From contig NZ_CAAGHK010000044.1 of the NCBI RefSeq assembly GCF_900769625.1, positions 1 through 35,421 on the forward strand: a DNA stretch of 35,421 nucleotides. The letters are read 5' to 3'. The first letter of the stretch is position 1. Each line of letters opens with the position of its first letter. Shown one piece after another: positions 10,301 to 15,227 of the stretch. A program made the position numbers and the translations under genes. Source of the stretch: an uncultured Clostridium sp. Its GTDB lineage: Bacteria > Bacillota > Clostridia > Clostridiales > Clostridiaceae. The notes below the pieces were generated by a model. That model was not told the DNA's origin. It did no database searches and saw nothing but the letters and a program-made list of their open reading frames with translations.

Positions 10301-10385
10301 TGCAGGAAATAGGCTGAAGCATATGATGACTTTAAAGAATAAATTGCCAGAGTTTATAAGAGAAGTGAAACAAAAGTATAATTAA
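7302..10385 (+). CDS. hsdR: Type I restriction endonuclease/translocase subunit HsdR
   Basis: The 1027-residue motor and nuclease subunit translocates DNA with ATP and cuts far from unmethylated sites. The N-terminal PD-(D/E)XK nuclease shows the Asp in RFDIVLL (about 147) and the E-x-K in INIEQKR (about 161-163). The SF2 helicase motor has TTGSGKT (about 303-309), IIDEAHR (about 408-414), FTGTPLF near 438, and a motif VI-like QAYSRTNR near 706. The C-terminal 250 residues are the helical HsdM-binding region. AAAGGAG just before the ATG is the ribosome binding site. Nothing appears broken, so the R-M system should be active if expressed. Confidence 0.94.
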   Translation: MSNAPKNVSEKTFQENFVKDLEKYKWKAPEYLNGNIKKVTVNDLIDNWRRELNRINADQLEGVELTDNEFKQVMARVNAISNSYEAAKILSMEQSVGKIDGIYRDDNPDITRKQITLTIFKKAEVSGGDSSYQIAREVVTSNNNRFDIVLLINGLPLINIEQKRTDKSLDEAYEQFKRYYRDGEYCNNFMAFSQMMVITTEIETRYFATPKTINDFNPAFAFHWADKDNKVINKWQEVIKQFLMIPMAHQMVGDYLVIDEAKEEENRKHMLMRAYQVYALQAVEGAAFGWKNGEVPHGGFVWHTTGSGKTITSFKTALFLSTRAGFDKVVFLVDRRELDSRTSENFKAYAAYEPVCVDDTKHTYELKKQLNLKKTGIVVTTTFKLNALVKELEEAHDDTLKNKKIIFIIDEAHRTTMGQMLGTIKNYFRKNALFYGFTGTPLFDENNIKGKVNEKSEIINTTEKLFGPKLHQYTIDEAIADGNVLGFYVDYINTGEFKSYDDLREQLEEEIKNEHPELSDREIERKMQEMSELEVEKQASKKGILKYQDETHIPRVVEEILNNWDVQSKEREFNAILTVAYKNRVIAYYNEFKKQLKERNEKLNIVMTFSFGNENDPDNVPKEIIEGMFKDYAEFTGIEFIAGDKKHGEDAYFEDIIDRTTRGGSGRNKKNIDLVIVADQLLTGYDSKRLNTLYVDRSLELQGLIQAYSRTNRIYGKNKEFGTIVNFQYPRITKETVETALKLYGSGGKSSKAIVDTYTTAVEKFKIKAAAMKDTLQEPSDWQDLKDDEEDRKNFEASFKEAAEQLNKVNQYYQYKWDDDTFGIDEHTWFNYVGAYRNLVRNDGHDDPVVDIIKPLVGKTKLAGTQVIDAANILSLIGSKVSNVDGVQTVDDETLRIIHEQIQELSNMGEDTKAHLLREFVDTELVQGKLPYDINFDEAFEEWKCEKIKAEVSDFASKWGIQKDWLYKAAVKVLSSESDKVPYMDELNNNVDYNDAADKSAGNRLKHMMTLKNKLPEFIREVKQKYN

Positions 10386-10398
10386 ATAGATTAATCAT

Positions 10399-10424
10399 AA
10401 GCCAGGTTAATAATAGCCTGGCTT
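10399..10424 (+). terminator. Hairpin after hsdR
   Basis: An 8-bp perfect stem (AAGCCAGG with CCTGGCTT) has a 10-base loop and is followed by the weak U tract AAATTT. It is a likely terminator for the hsd operon. Confidence 0.6.
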
Positions 10425-10604
10425 AAATTTCAGAAAAAAACTAAAAAGTATTTTGAAGAACTGGCTAAGAAACAGTAGTTTATGAAAAATGTAAAATAGG
10501 ATATAATATGTATACAATAAGGCATAAAGAATTAGAGTAGGAATAATAAAAATTCACTAATTTAAGTTAAAGGTATTAATAAATTAATATTTAAGTTATA
10601 ATTA

Positions 10605-10629
10605 AAAAAATAAGATTATCTTATTTTTT
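10605..10629 (+). terminator. Hairpin with A/T flanks upstream of the STAS-like gene
   Basis: A perfect 11-bp stem (AAAAAATAAGA with TCTTATTTTTT) and a 3-base loop ends in its own T run. It could stop transcripts in either direction and so insulate the STAS/PIN pair. Confidence 0.6.
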
Positions 10630-10737
10630 ATACTTGAGAATAGAAAGTTTCCTATATATATATATATAATATTGTTAAATAGTAAAGTAAACTCAATAAA
10701 TTGTGTTGAAGTATAATAATTAAAATGAGAAACGAAG

Positions 10738-11166
10738 GTGTTAGTTATTAAAGAATTGCATATGGAAATTGATTATAATATTAACCCTAATCCCATAGAT
10801 ATATCAAAATTAATCAAAATTCAAAATGAGTTTTTAAATGGTGACCATGAAAAATTAATCTTAAATTTTACTGAATCACAGTTCATAAATGCAGCAGTAG
10901 CAGTAATTATAGGAACATTGTGTGTTTATGCAAGAACAATAAATAAACATGTTAAATTTGTTTTTAAGGATAAAAAAAGTAATCCTATTTTAAAATTTAT
11001 GAAACAAGTGGGTATTTACGAGTATTTTTCAAAAGAAGATATTAAGTATTCAACTAATAATGCAATTATATTTAATAAAATTTCAAATGAAGATGATATG
11101 GAAGAATATACAGATAGGATAATGGAATTAGCTCCTATCAATATTGCGGAAGATGCAAAAAATTAA
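10738..11166 (+). CDS. STAS-like domain protein, first gene of a STAS/PIN pair
   Basis: A small protein of 142 residues if the GTG at 10738 is used. The centre reads KLILNFTESQFINAAVAV, then a helix and HVKFVFKDK, then NPILKFMKQVGIYEYF. This strand-helix-strand-helix pattern is that of the STAS fold or the STAS-like DUF4325 group, usually found in partner-switching or antitoxin-like proteins. No phosphorylatable Ser/Thr can be assigned with confidence. The start is unclear: GTG 10738 has no clear ribosome binding site, and ATG 10762 gives a 134-residue form that also lacks one. The end overlaps the next gene, which encodes a PIN nuclease, so this may be its antitoxin. That role is inferred from context only. 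Confidence 0.6.
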   Translation: MLVIKELHMEIDYNINPNPIDISKLIKIQNEFLNGDHEKLILNFTESQFINAAVAVIIGTLCVYARTINKHVKFVFKDKKSNPILKFMKQVGIYEYFSKEDIKYSTNNAIIFNKISNEDDMEEYTDRIMELAPINIAEDAKN

Positions 11167-11692
11167 TTCTAAAGATATATTTGCACTTGATACAAATATA
11201 TTATATTGGACACATTATTCGCAAGCAAGCAATCCTAAATTAAAGATTCATCCGTATCAGGTGACTAAATATCCGAATTTTGTTGAAAAACTATTGGATA
11301 ATGGCAATACGTTAGTAACTACTATTTTTAATATAACGGAGTTAATGCATGTTGTGGAAAATAGTGAATTTTTGATTTATAAAGAAACAAATAATTATAG
11401 GCGAGGGAAAAAAGCTTTTAGAAAGATAGCTAGTGAAAGAGAGAAATATAAAAGTGAAATAGAAACAATAATAATGCAGATAAATGAATCTTATGATGGT
11501 AAAATAGAATTAGTACAATTTAATGAAGAAGATATTAATAAGTTTGTAAGCAATATTAATAATAATAGCTGTGATATATTTGATTATTTAGTTGTTGAAT
11601 ATCTAAGAAATAGAGGTATATTGAATTTTATCACAGATGATAGAGATTTTAAAACAGTTGATGGAATAAATGTTTATTATGCCAAAGAGTAA
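11153..11692 (+). CDS. PIN-domain ribonuclease, probable toxin of the pair
   Basis: The 179-residue protein has a PIN-domain acidic set: Asp13 in FALDTN, Glu63 in NITELMH, Asp141/Asp144 in CDIFDYL, and Asp162-Asp165 in TDDRDF. PIN proteins are Mg-dependent ribonucleases and are the toxins of VapBC systems. It is longer than VapC (about 130-140) because of a Lys/Glu-rich helical insert at about residues 75-110. A TTG at 11144 is also in frame, but ATG 11153, within the last codons of the STAS-like gene, is preferred. The overlap indicates translational coupling. The usual small DNA-binding antitoxin (VapB/AbrB or RHH type) is not here; the STAS-like protein takes its place. A terminator follows. 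Confidence 0.75.
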   Translation: MQKINSKDIFALDTNILYWTHYSQASNPKLKIHPYQVTKYPNFVEKLLDNGNTLVTTIFNITELMHVVENSEFLIYKETNNYRRGKKAFRKIASEREKYKSEIETIIMQINESYDGKIELVQFNEEDINKFVSNINNNSCDIFDYLVVEYLRNRGILNFITDDRDFKTVDGINVYYAKE

Positions 11693-11694
11693 AT

Positions 11695-11726
11695 AACTTC
11701 ACGATTTTTGTCGTGGAGTTTATTTT
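11695..11726 (+). terminator. Rho-independent terminator after the PIN gene
   Basis: A 10-bp stem with one G-T pair (AACTTCACGA with TCGTGGAGTT) is followed by TATTTTT. Confidence 0.8.
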
Positions 11727-11859
11727 TGTATGTAAGAATATTATACGGTTCGATTTCTGGTTCTGAAAGCTTATGGCAATGAGGAAATAAAAAAATACTT
11801 CCTTTAGAAAAATTATTTTTAGCCTGGCATCTAAAATAATTATAAAGAAGATAATAATA

Positions 11860-11985
11860 AACGAGACAGATATTTCAGCACATAGTAAATTGAATTGTAA
11901 ATATCATATAGTTTTTACATCTAAAATTTCAAAAAAAATTATCGACAAAATTCCACTAGAGCAAAGTCGACAAGATTGGTTATAA
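11860..11985 (+). pseudogene. Relic of an IS200/IS605-family TnpA (Y1 transposase) N terminus
   Basis: The frame reads SAHSKLNCKYHIVFTSKISKK before a TAA at 11983-11985. This matches the N-terminal signature of IS200-type TnpA (typically ...HSxxxCKYHIVFTPKYRRK). Full TnpA is about 130-155 residues. The HUH pair and catalytic Tyr are missing and there is no start codon, so this is dead. An imperfect hairpin just upstream (11811-11822 with 11831-11841, loop CCTGGCAT) may be the remains of the subterminal hairpin of the element. Confidence 0.65.
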
Positions 11986-12149
11986 TCATACGAAATATTT
12001 ATAAAAAATACAGATTACATCAGAAAGAATGGTACATCATAACATTTTTAAAATAGAGTAATTACCAAAATAGGACACTATACTGCATGTATAATTAGAT
12101 ATAGATTGACAAGAATTGTCAATAGTTGAATACAATTGTAAAATAATAC

Positions 12150-12178
12150 TTGACGAAAAAACGTATGTTCTGTACAAT
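12150..12178 (+). promoter_or_regulatory. Sigma-A promoter overlapping a LexA-type SOS box
   Basis: TTGACG (12150-12155), a 17-base spacer and TACAAT (12173-12178) form a near-consensus vegetative promoter. Inside the spacer, 12159-12170 reads on the - strand GAAC-ATAC-GTTT. That is the Firmicute LexA operator (GAAC-N4-GTTC) with one mismatch, placed where bound LexA would block polymerase. A second AGAACAT at 12186-12192 is inverted relative to ATGTTCT at 12165-12171, so a repressor could also span the -10. Confidence 0.6.
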
Positions 12179-12209
12179 AGAAATATAGAACATAAATAGG
12201 AGGATTTGT

Positions 12210-12377
12210 ATGAGAGGAAAAGTTAAAAAGATAGCATGTCCATATTGTAGTAACAAAAGACTTTTTGATTTGACAGAAGAGGGGACAGGTACAGTATCTA
12301 TTAAATGTCCAGGATGTAAAAGGGTGGTTGTCATACCATTACAAAATAATAATACAACAAGAAAAATTATATGTTAA
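12210..12377 (+). CDS. Small zinc-ribbon protein (Com-like)
   Basis: The 55-residue protein has two CxxC knuckles, CPYC (10-13) and CPGC (33-36), separated by a short acidic hairpin LFDLTEEGTGTVSIK. This is the layout of Com/zinc-ribbon proteins found in many phages, where Com of Mu regulates translation; here the function is unknown. AGGAGG at about 12198-12203 is a strong ribosome binding site. It is the first gene after the LexA-type promoter and the first of the phage-like block. Confidence 0.75.
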   Translation: MRGKVKKIACPYCSNKRLFDLTEEGTGTVSIKCPGCKRVVVIPLQNNNTTRKIIC

Positions 12378-12391
12378 CCCACAATTAAATC

Positions 12392-12427
12392 TATAGTTAC
12401 TATAGTTATTATAGTTATTATAGTTAA
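12392..12427 (+). repeat. Four tandem 9-bp repeats TATAGTTA(C/T/T/A)
   Basis: Four head-to-tail copies begin at 12392, 12401, 12410 and 12419 and differ only in the last base. They follow directly after the zinc-ribbon gene. They could be iterons or an operator array, or simple slippage in AT-rich DNA. Confidence 0.8.
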
Positions 12428-12591
12428 ATTTATAATTAAAATTGAATAAAACTACCGAGCAAGTGATCCATATTACTTGAAATAAGCAAGAAATAAATAA
12501 AAAGTAATCGTTTAACTAAAAATACTTATTTTTTCTGACGATATGCTGGACGTTTTATTTCTTCAGTAAAATAAAAAATGAGATACCAAAT

Positions 12592-12638
12592 GGCCGGAGT
12601 AAAACTAGAAATTAGTTTGTACTCTAGGCCGTTTTTTT
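12592..12638 (+). terminator. Strong rho-independent terminator ahead of the sigma-like gene
   Basis: A long stem (GGCC plus GGAGTAAAACTA against TAGTTTGTACTC plus GGCC, with small bulges) has a 5-base loop and is followed by G and seven T. It lies about 110 bases before the next gene, so it ends transcripts from the zinc-ribbon gene or acts as an attenuator. Confidence 0.8.
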
Positions 12639-12749
12639 GTTTACAGTTTAGTTGTGACGCCTTTATTAGTGTATTCCGGCAGTTTCTAATCAAATATACA
12701 ATGTTCTGGTTTTACTTACGGCCCAATAAAGAAAGGGGCAGATGTAAAA

Positions 12750-13151
12750 ATGAACATTGTTTATGAATTTATTACAGGAGAAAAGCTGGAAATAGAGGTA
12801 AGTGAGGAGATTGGAAAATTATCTGTTGAAATTGACAGAGAAATTCACAACCACAATAGAAGAGAAACAGAAAAGCATAATTCTTTTATAGATATGGAGG
12901 AACGTGGGTTTCAGTTTAAAGACAACAAAACTGACTGCGATATTGAAGGATATATTGAAAAAATCGAAATGAAGGAAAATGTTAGGCAGGCTCTGCTTAC
13001 TCTTCCTTCTCACCATCAGGAGCTTATACGAAAAGTATTTTTTGAAAATATGAAGATTGTTCAAATAGCTGCTGATGAAAGAGTTACAGAAGCTGCAATA
13101 AGAAAAAGACTGAAGAGAATCTATAAGAAATTAAAAAAAGTTTTAAAATAA
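12750..13151 (+). CDS. Phage-type sigma-70 region 4-like regulator
   Basis: The 133-residue protein has an N-terminal beta/charged section (EFITGEKLEIEVSEEIG, then NRRETEKHNSF at about 36-46) typical of small sigma-like proteins in clostridial phages and integrative elements. Its C-terminal half is a region-4 helix-turn-helix: ALLTLPSHHQELIRKVFFENMKIV, then AADERVTEAAIRKRLKRIYKKL. Region 2 is absent, so it probably needs another partner or acts as an activator rather than a full sigma factor. Family members are thought to control phage or element genes. The start at 12750 has AAAGGGG about 12 bases upstream. Confidence 0.75.
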   Translation: MNIVYEFITGEKLEIEVSEEIGKLSVEIDREIHNHNRRETEKHNSFIDMEERGFQFKDNKTDCDIEGYIEKIEMKENVRQALLTLPSHHQELIRKVFFENMKIVQIAADERVTEAAIRKRLKRIYKKLKKVLK

Positions 13152-13215
13152 TATTTTACTATGTAGGCTAGAGTAAAATCTGAAAAAACATGAGGAATTA
13201 AAAAATTTTTAAATA

Positions 13216-13267
13216 AGGGGTTCGATTTTATGTTTTTCACCGTCTATATAGTGTAGGGATATTTTTA
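13216..13267 (+). repeat. Conserved non-coding block, copy 1 (TTCGATTTT...CTATATAGTGTAGGG)
   Basis: GGGGTTCGATTTT is followed after 14 bases by CTATATAGTGTAGGGATATTTT, with the palindromic core CTATATAG. The same block recurs at 15155-15204 ahead of the polymerase gene. A weaker third copy of the right half (CTATATACTGTAGGAATACTTT) is at 13300-13321. Confidence 0.8.
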
Positions 13268-13295
13268 AATATTTATATGCATAAGGAGGTTTTTA

Positions 13296-13376
13296 ATGTC
13301 TATATACTGTAGGAATACTTTCATTTGTATAGATGAAACGAATATTCATAAAAAGTATGTAAGCTTATTCTTTTAA
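13296..13376 (+). CDS. Possible 26-residue micro-ORF
   Basis: The ATG at 13296 follows a perfect AAGGAGG (13283-13289) by six bases, and the frame runs to TAA 13374-13376. The peptide begins MSIYCRNTFICIDE and contains IHKKYV. The same IHKKYV-coding DNA recurs in the direct repeat at 13397-13427, where a second 27-codon frame (13390-13473) could be read. No family is recognised. It is either a real micropeptide or a remnant left by tandem duplication. Confidence 0.3.
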   Translation: MSIYCRNTFICIDETNIHKKYVSLFF

Positions 13377-13488
13377 TAAACTAAAGGAATGATTTTAGAT
13401 GAAATGGATATTCATAAAAAGTATGTTGACAGAAGTACAGCATATAGAAGCTTTACAAAATTTCAATTGTAAAAGGAGGTGGTTGAAG

Positions 13489-13656
13489 ATGGCAGTAATA
13501 AAGATTACAAAGATAATTTTAAAATCTGAAAATGGAGGAAGGAATTTAAAGAATATGGGCAGCATTAAGATTACATTTGGTGATGACGGCAGAAAGGAAG
13601 ATATAGTCAGGAAAATAGGAGATTTATTAAATATAAAAGATAATGAATATATTTAG
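13489..13656 (+). CDS. Small hypothetical protein of the phage-like module
   Basis: The 55-residue protein starts MAVIKITKIILKSENGG and includes SIKITFGDDGRKEDIVRKIGDLLNI. It looks like a beta-hairpin plus one C-terminal helix. A strong AAAGGAGGT at 13472-13480 fixes the start at ATG 13489. I do not recognise the family. Small genes of this kind are common at the head of clostridial phage replication modules. After the stop comes TGTTTTGAGTAA, a 12-mer that also follows the polymerase gene at about 17296. Confidence 0.55.
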   Translation: MAVIKITKIILKSENGGRNLKNMGSIKITFGDDGRKEDIVRKIGDLLNIKDNEYI

Positions 13657-13711
13657 TGACAGCTTGTTTTGAGTAATAATCAGCTTAAAAAATATTGATA
13701 GTGTAAATTTG

Positions 13712-13745
13712 GCTATGAAAAAATATCTTTGAAAATTAAATAAGA
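13712..13745 (+). repeat. 34-base leader repeat, copy 1 (boxA-like)
   Basis: The 34 bases starting GCTATGAAAAAATATCTTTG are identical to 26519-26552, upstream of the AAC(3) gene. They contain CTTTGAAAATTAAATAAG, which resembles the boxA antitermination element of Firmicute rRNA leaders (CTTTGAAAA), and a five-codon frame (ATG at 13715, TGA at 13730). Confidence 0.85.
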
Positions 13746-13767
13746 GACAATCAAAGGAGTATAATTT

Positions 13768-14463
13768 ATGGAAAAGAAAAATGTGATGAAAAGAATAGTT
13801 GAAGATTTCAAGGTGCTATCAGAGGAGTTTCAGGTTCTGGCAGATGATTTTAATGTACTTTTAAAATTTGAGGAAATGTATGGCAATCAGGGATACAAGG
13901 GTTCAGAGCAGGAAAAGAGTCAATATAGCAGTGCAGAATATGGACAGATGGGAGAGGTATCAGGGAATAATATTGAAAATAGTGGACAAGGTGCAAAGAA
14001 TGGACAACCTATTGAGATGGAAACTGAGCGTGGTATTGAGGAAGCAAAGGAAAAAGGCCCAGGAGAGAGCAGTAATTATACGGAATTGGCAGCAAGTGGT
14101 GCTCATCCAGCTGCAAAGAGAGATTATGATTTTACATCAGAAAATAAAGCTGATGGTTATCAAACAGCAAAGAGATATGATGATTTTACCACAGAAAATA
14201 AAGCTGATATTTATCAAACAGAAAATAAAGATGATGATTTTACATCACAAAATAAAGAGGATAGTTCTAAATCATCAGATACAGCTAAAAATGAGGATAA
14301 AGAAATAACCATAGAAACAGTGAGGTCACTCCTTTTGCAGAAAACAAGGAGTGGAAAGGTGAATGAAATAAAGGAATTAATAAAGAAATATGGAGCAGGC
14401 AAGCTGACAGATTTAAATCCATCATGTTATAAAGAGTTATTGAAGGAGGCAGAAAATATATGA
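13768..14463 (+). CDS. Phage-like protein of unknown function with internal repeats
   Basis: The 231-residue, very hydrophilic protein has three parts. Residues 1-35 are helical (KRIVEDFKVLSEEFQVLADDF). Residues about 50-170 are a low-complexity linker with three degenerate 17-19-residue repeats built on D-F-T-(S/T)-(E/Q)-N-K near 118-165. The C-terminal 55 residues (ITIETVRSLLLQKTRSGKV...IKELIKKYGAGKL) form a compact helical domain. That domain is similar to small proteins that precede DUF2815 single-strand binding genes in clostridial prophages. AAAGGAG at 13753-13759 gives the start. Its TGA overlaps the next ATG by four bases (ATGA), so the two are co-translated. A role in replication or recombination is inferred from position. 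Confidence 0.6.
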   Translation: MEKKNVMKRIVEDFKVLSEEFQVLADDFNVLLKFEEMYGNQGYKGSEQEKSQYSSAEYGQMGEVSGNNIENSGQGAKNGQPIEMETERGIEEAKEKGPGESSNYTELAASGAHPAAKRDYDFTSENKADGYQTAKRYDDFTTENKADIYQTENKDDDFTSQNKEDSSKSSDTAKNEDKEITIETVRSLLLQKTRSGKVNEIKELIKKYGAGKLTDLNPSCYKELLKEAENI

Positions 14464-15005
14464 GTAAAAATAAAACAGTTTCAACAAAGGTGATAATCCC
14501 ATGCAGACTATCTTATGCAAATATCTGGCACCCACAATCAGTCAATGGAAGTGAACCTAAATATTCAGTATCGGTCATAATTTCTAAAAGTGATGCAGCT
14601 TTGATTTCCAAGATTAATGCTGCCATTGAAGAAGCCAAAAAGAATTCACTTTCAAAGTGGGGAGGAAAGATTCCGGAAAATCTCATTATGCCCTTGAAAG
14701 ATGGAGACATTGAAAGACCGGAAGATGAAGCATATGCAGGTTGTTATTTTTTGAATGCAAACAGCTTTCTGCCACCACAGATTGTAGATAATAAGGTGCA
14801 GCAAATTACCGATGAAAGTCAGGTTTATTCGGGATGTTATGGCAGAATTTCAGTCACATTTTATGGGTATAATTCAGAAGGAAATATGGGCATTGCAGCA
14901 GGGCTTGGCAACATACAGAAACTGCGTGATGGAGAAAGATTAAGTTTAAGGACAACTGCCGAAGAAGATTTTGATGTGGTTGAGGAGTTTGATTTTCTAG
15001 AGTAA
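14460..15005 (+). CDS. DUF2815 single-strand DNA-binding protein
   Basis: The 181-residue protein matches the DUF2815 family, beta-rich OB-fold-like phage single-strand DNA-binding proteins. Visible family features are SYANIWHPQSVNGSEPKYSV at about 20-39, PLKDGDIERP at about 78-87, and the late YSGCYGRISVTFYGY (about 122-136). The C terminus is acidic (AEEDFDVVEEFDFLE), as in SSB and T7 gp2.5, where it contacts partner proteins. It lies before the DNA polymerase gene, the usual order in clostridial and enterococcal phages. The DUF2800 nuclease that normally precedes it is missing; a different protein is there. A strong terminator separates it from the polymerase gene. Confidence 0.85.
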   Translation: MSKNKTVSTKVIIPCRLSYANIWHPQSVNGSEPKYSVSVIISKSDAALISKINAAIEEAKKNSLSKWGGKIPENLIMPLKDGDIERPEDEAYAGCYFLNANSFLPPQIVDNKVQQITDESQVYSGCYGRISVTFYGYNSEGNMGIAAGLGNIQKLRDGERLSLRTTAEEDFDVVEEFDFLE

Positions 15006-15079
15006 ATGCTGGCAGACTAAAATATGATTGTGAGAAGAAATATAAAACATTACACAATGAGGATAGGAATTAACTTCTA

Positions 15080-15129
15080 AACAGCCTGAAGTAAAATTAT
15101 AAATTAATTTTACTTCAGGCTGTTTTTGT
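15080..15129 (+). terminator. Rho-independent terminator after the DUF2815 gene
   Basis: A perfect 20-bp stem (15080-15099 with 15105-15124), a 5-base loop and a T-rich tail (TTTTTGTT). Confidence 0.9.
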
Positions 15130-15154
15130 TAAAAAATAAATAAAAATTTTAAAA

Positions 15155-15204
15155 AGGGGGTTCGATTTTTCTTCTGCCAACGCTATATAGTGTAGGGGTA
15201 TTTT
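15155..15204 (+). repeat. Conserved non-coding block, copy 2, upstream of the polymerase gene
   Basis: GGGGGTTCGATTTTT, 12 variable bases, then CGCTATATAGTGTAGGGGTATTTT. In this copy CCAACGCTAT and ATAGTGTAGG can pair as a 10-bp hairpin with one mismatch and one G-T pair. It sits between a strong terminator and the polymerase ribosome binding site, so it is the natural place for a promoter or control site. Confidence 0.8.
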
Positions 15205-15227
15205 AGTTGAGAGGTGAGACAAGAAAA

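Larger units (their letters stand above)
10386..10737 (+). other. Intergenic region after hsdR
   Basis: It holds two hairpins (listed separately), an AT dinucleotide run near 10655-10670, and a TATAAT at 10712-10717 that may be the -10 for the STAS-like gene. I see no gene. Confidence 0.5.
11693..12149 (+). other. Intergenic region with IS relic and palindrome
   Basis: The region holds a terminator, an imperfect hairpin (11811-11841), a TnpA relic, and a perfect 8-bp inverted repeat ATTGACAA-GAA-TTGTCAAT at 12105-12123. The last lies about 30 bases upstream of the promoter of the zinc-ribbon gene and could be a repressor operator. Confidence 0.5.
12378..12749 (+). other. Non-coding stretch with tandem 9-mers and a terminator
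   Basis: Apart from the repeat at 12392-12427 and the terminator at 12592-12638, no gene is supported. A 62-codon open frame at 12578-12766 runs through the terminator hairpin and is not credible. The ribosome binding site of the next gene (AAAGGGG) is at about 12731-12737. Confidence 0.5.
13152..13488 (+). other. Non-coding stretch with repeated motifs
   Basis: It contains the first copy of the TTCGATTTT/CTATATAGTGTAGG block, a possible micro-ORF (13296-13376), and an imperfect 31-bp direct repeat (about 13331-13361 and 13397-13427). The extended open frame from 13399 is not used because the real ribosome binding site is at 13472-13480. Confidence 0.5.

Noticed and set aside
10655..10670. 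AT dinucleotide run (and a similar one at 32150-32165)
   Set aside because: Simple sequence, common in such AT-rich DNA.
12578..12766. 62-codon open frame before the sigma-like gene
   Set aside because: It runs through a strong terminator hairpin and overlaps the ribosome binding site and start of the real gene.
13331..13427. Two 31-base repeats with 35 bases between them, CRISPR-like spacing
   Set aside because: Only two imperfect copies, no third unit, and no cas genes. A tandem duplication is the simpler reading.
13868..14308. 146-codon open frame inside the gene at 13768-14463, other frame
   Set aside because: A shadow of the real gene. It has no ribosome binding site and very biased Ile/Lys content.
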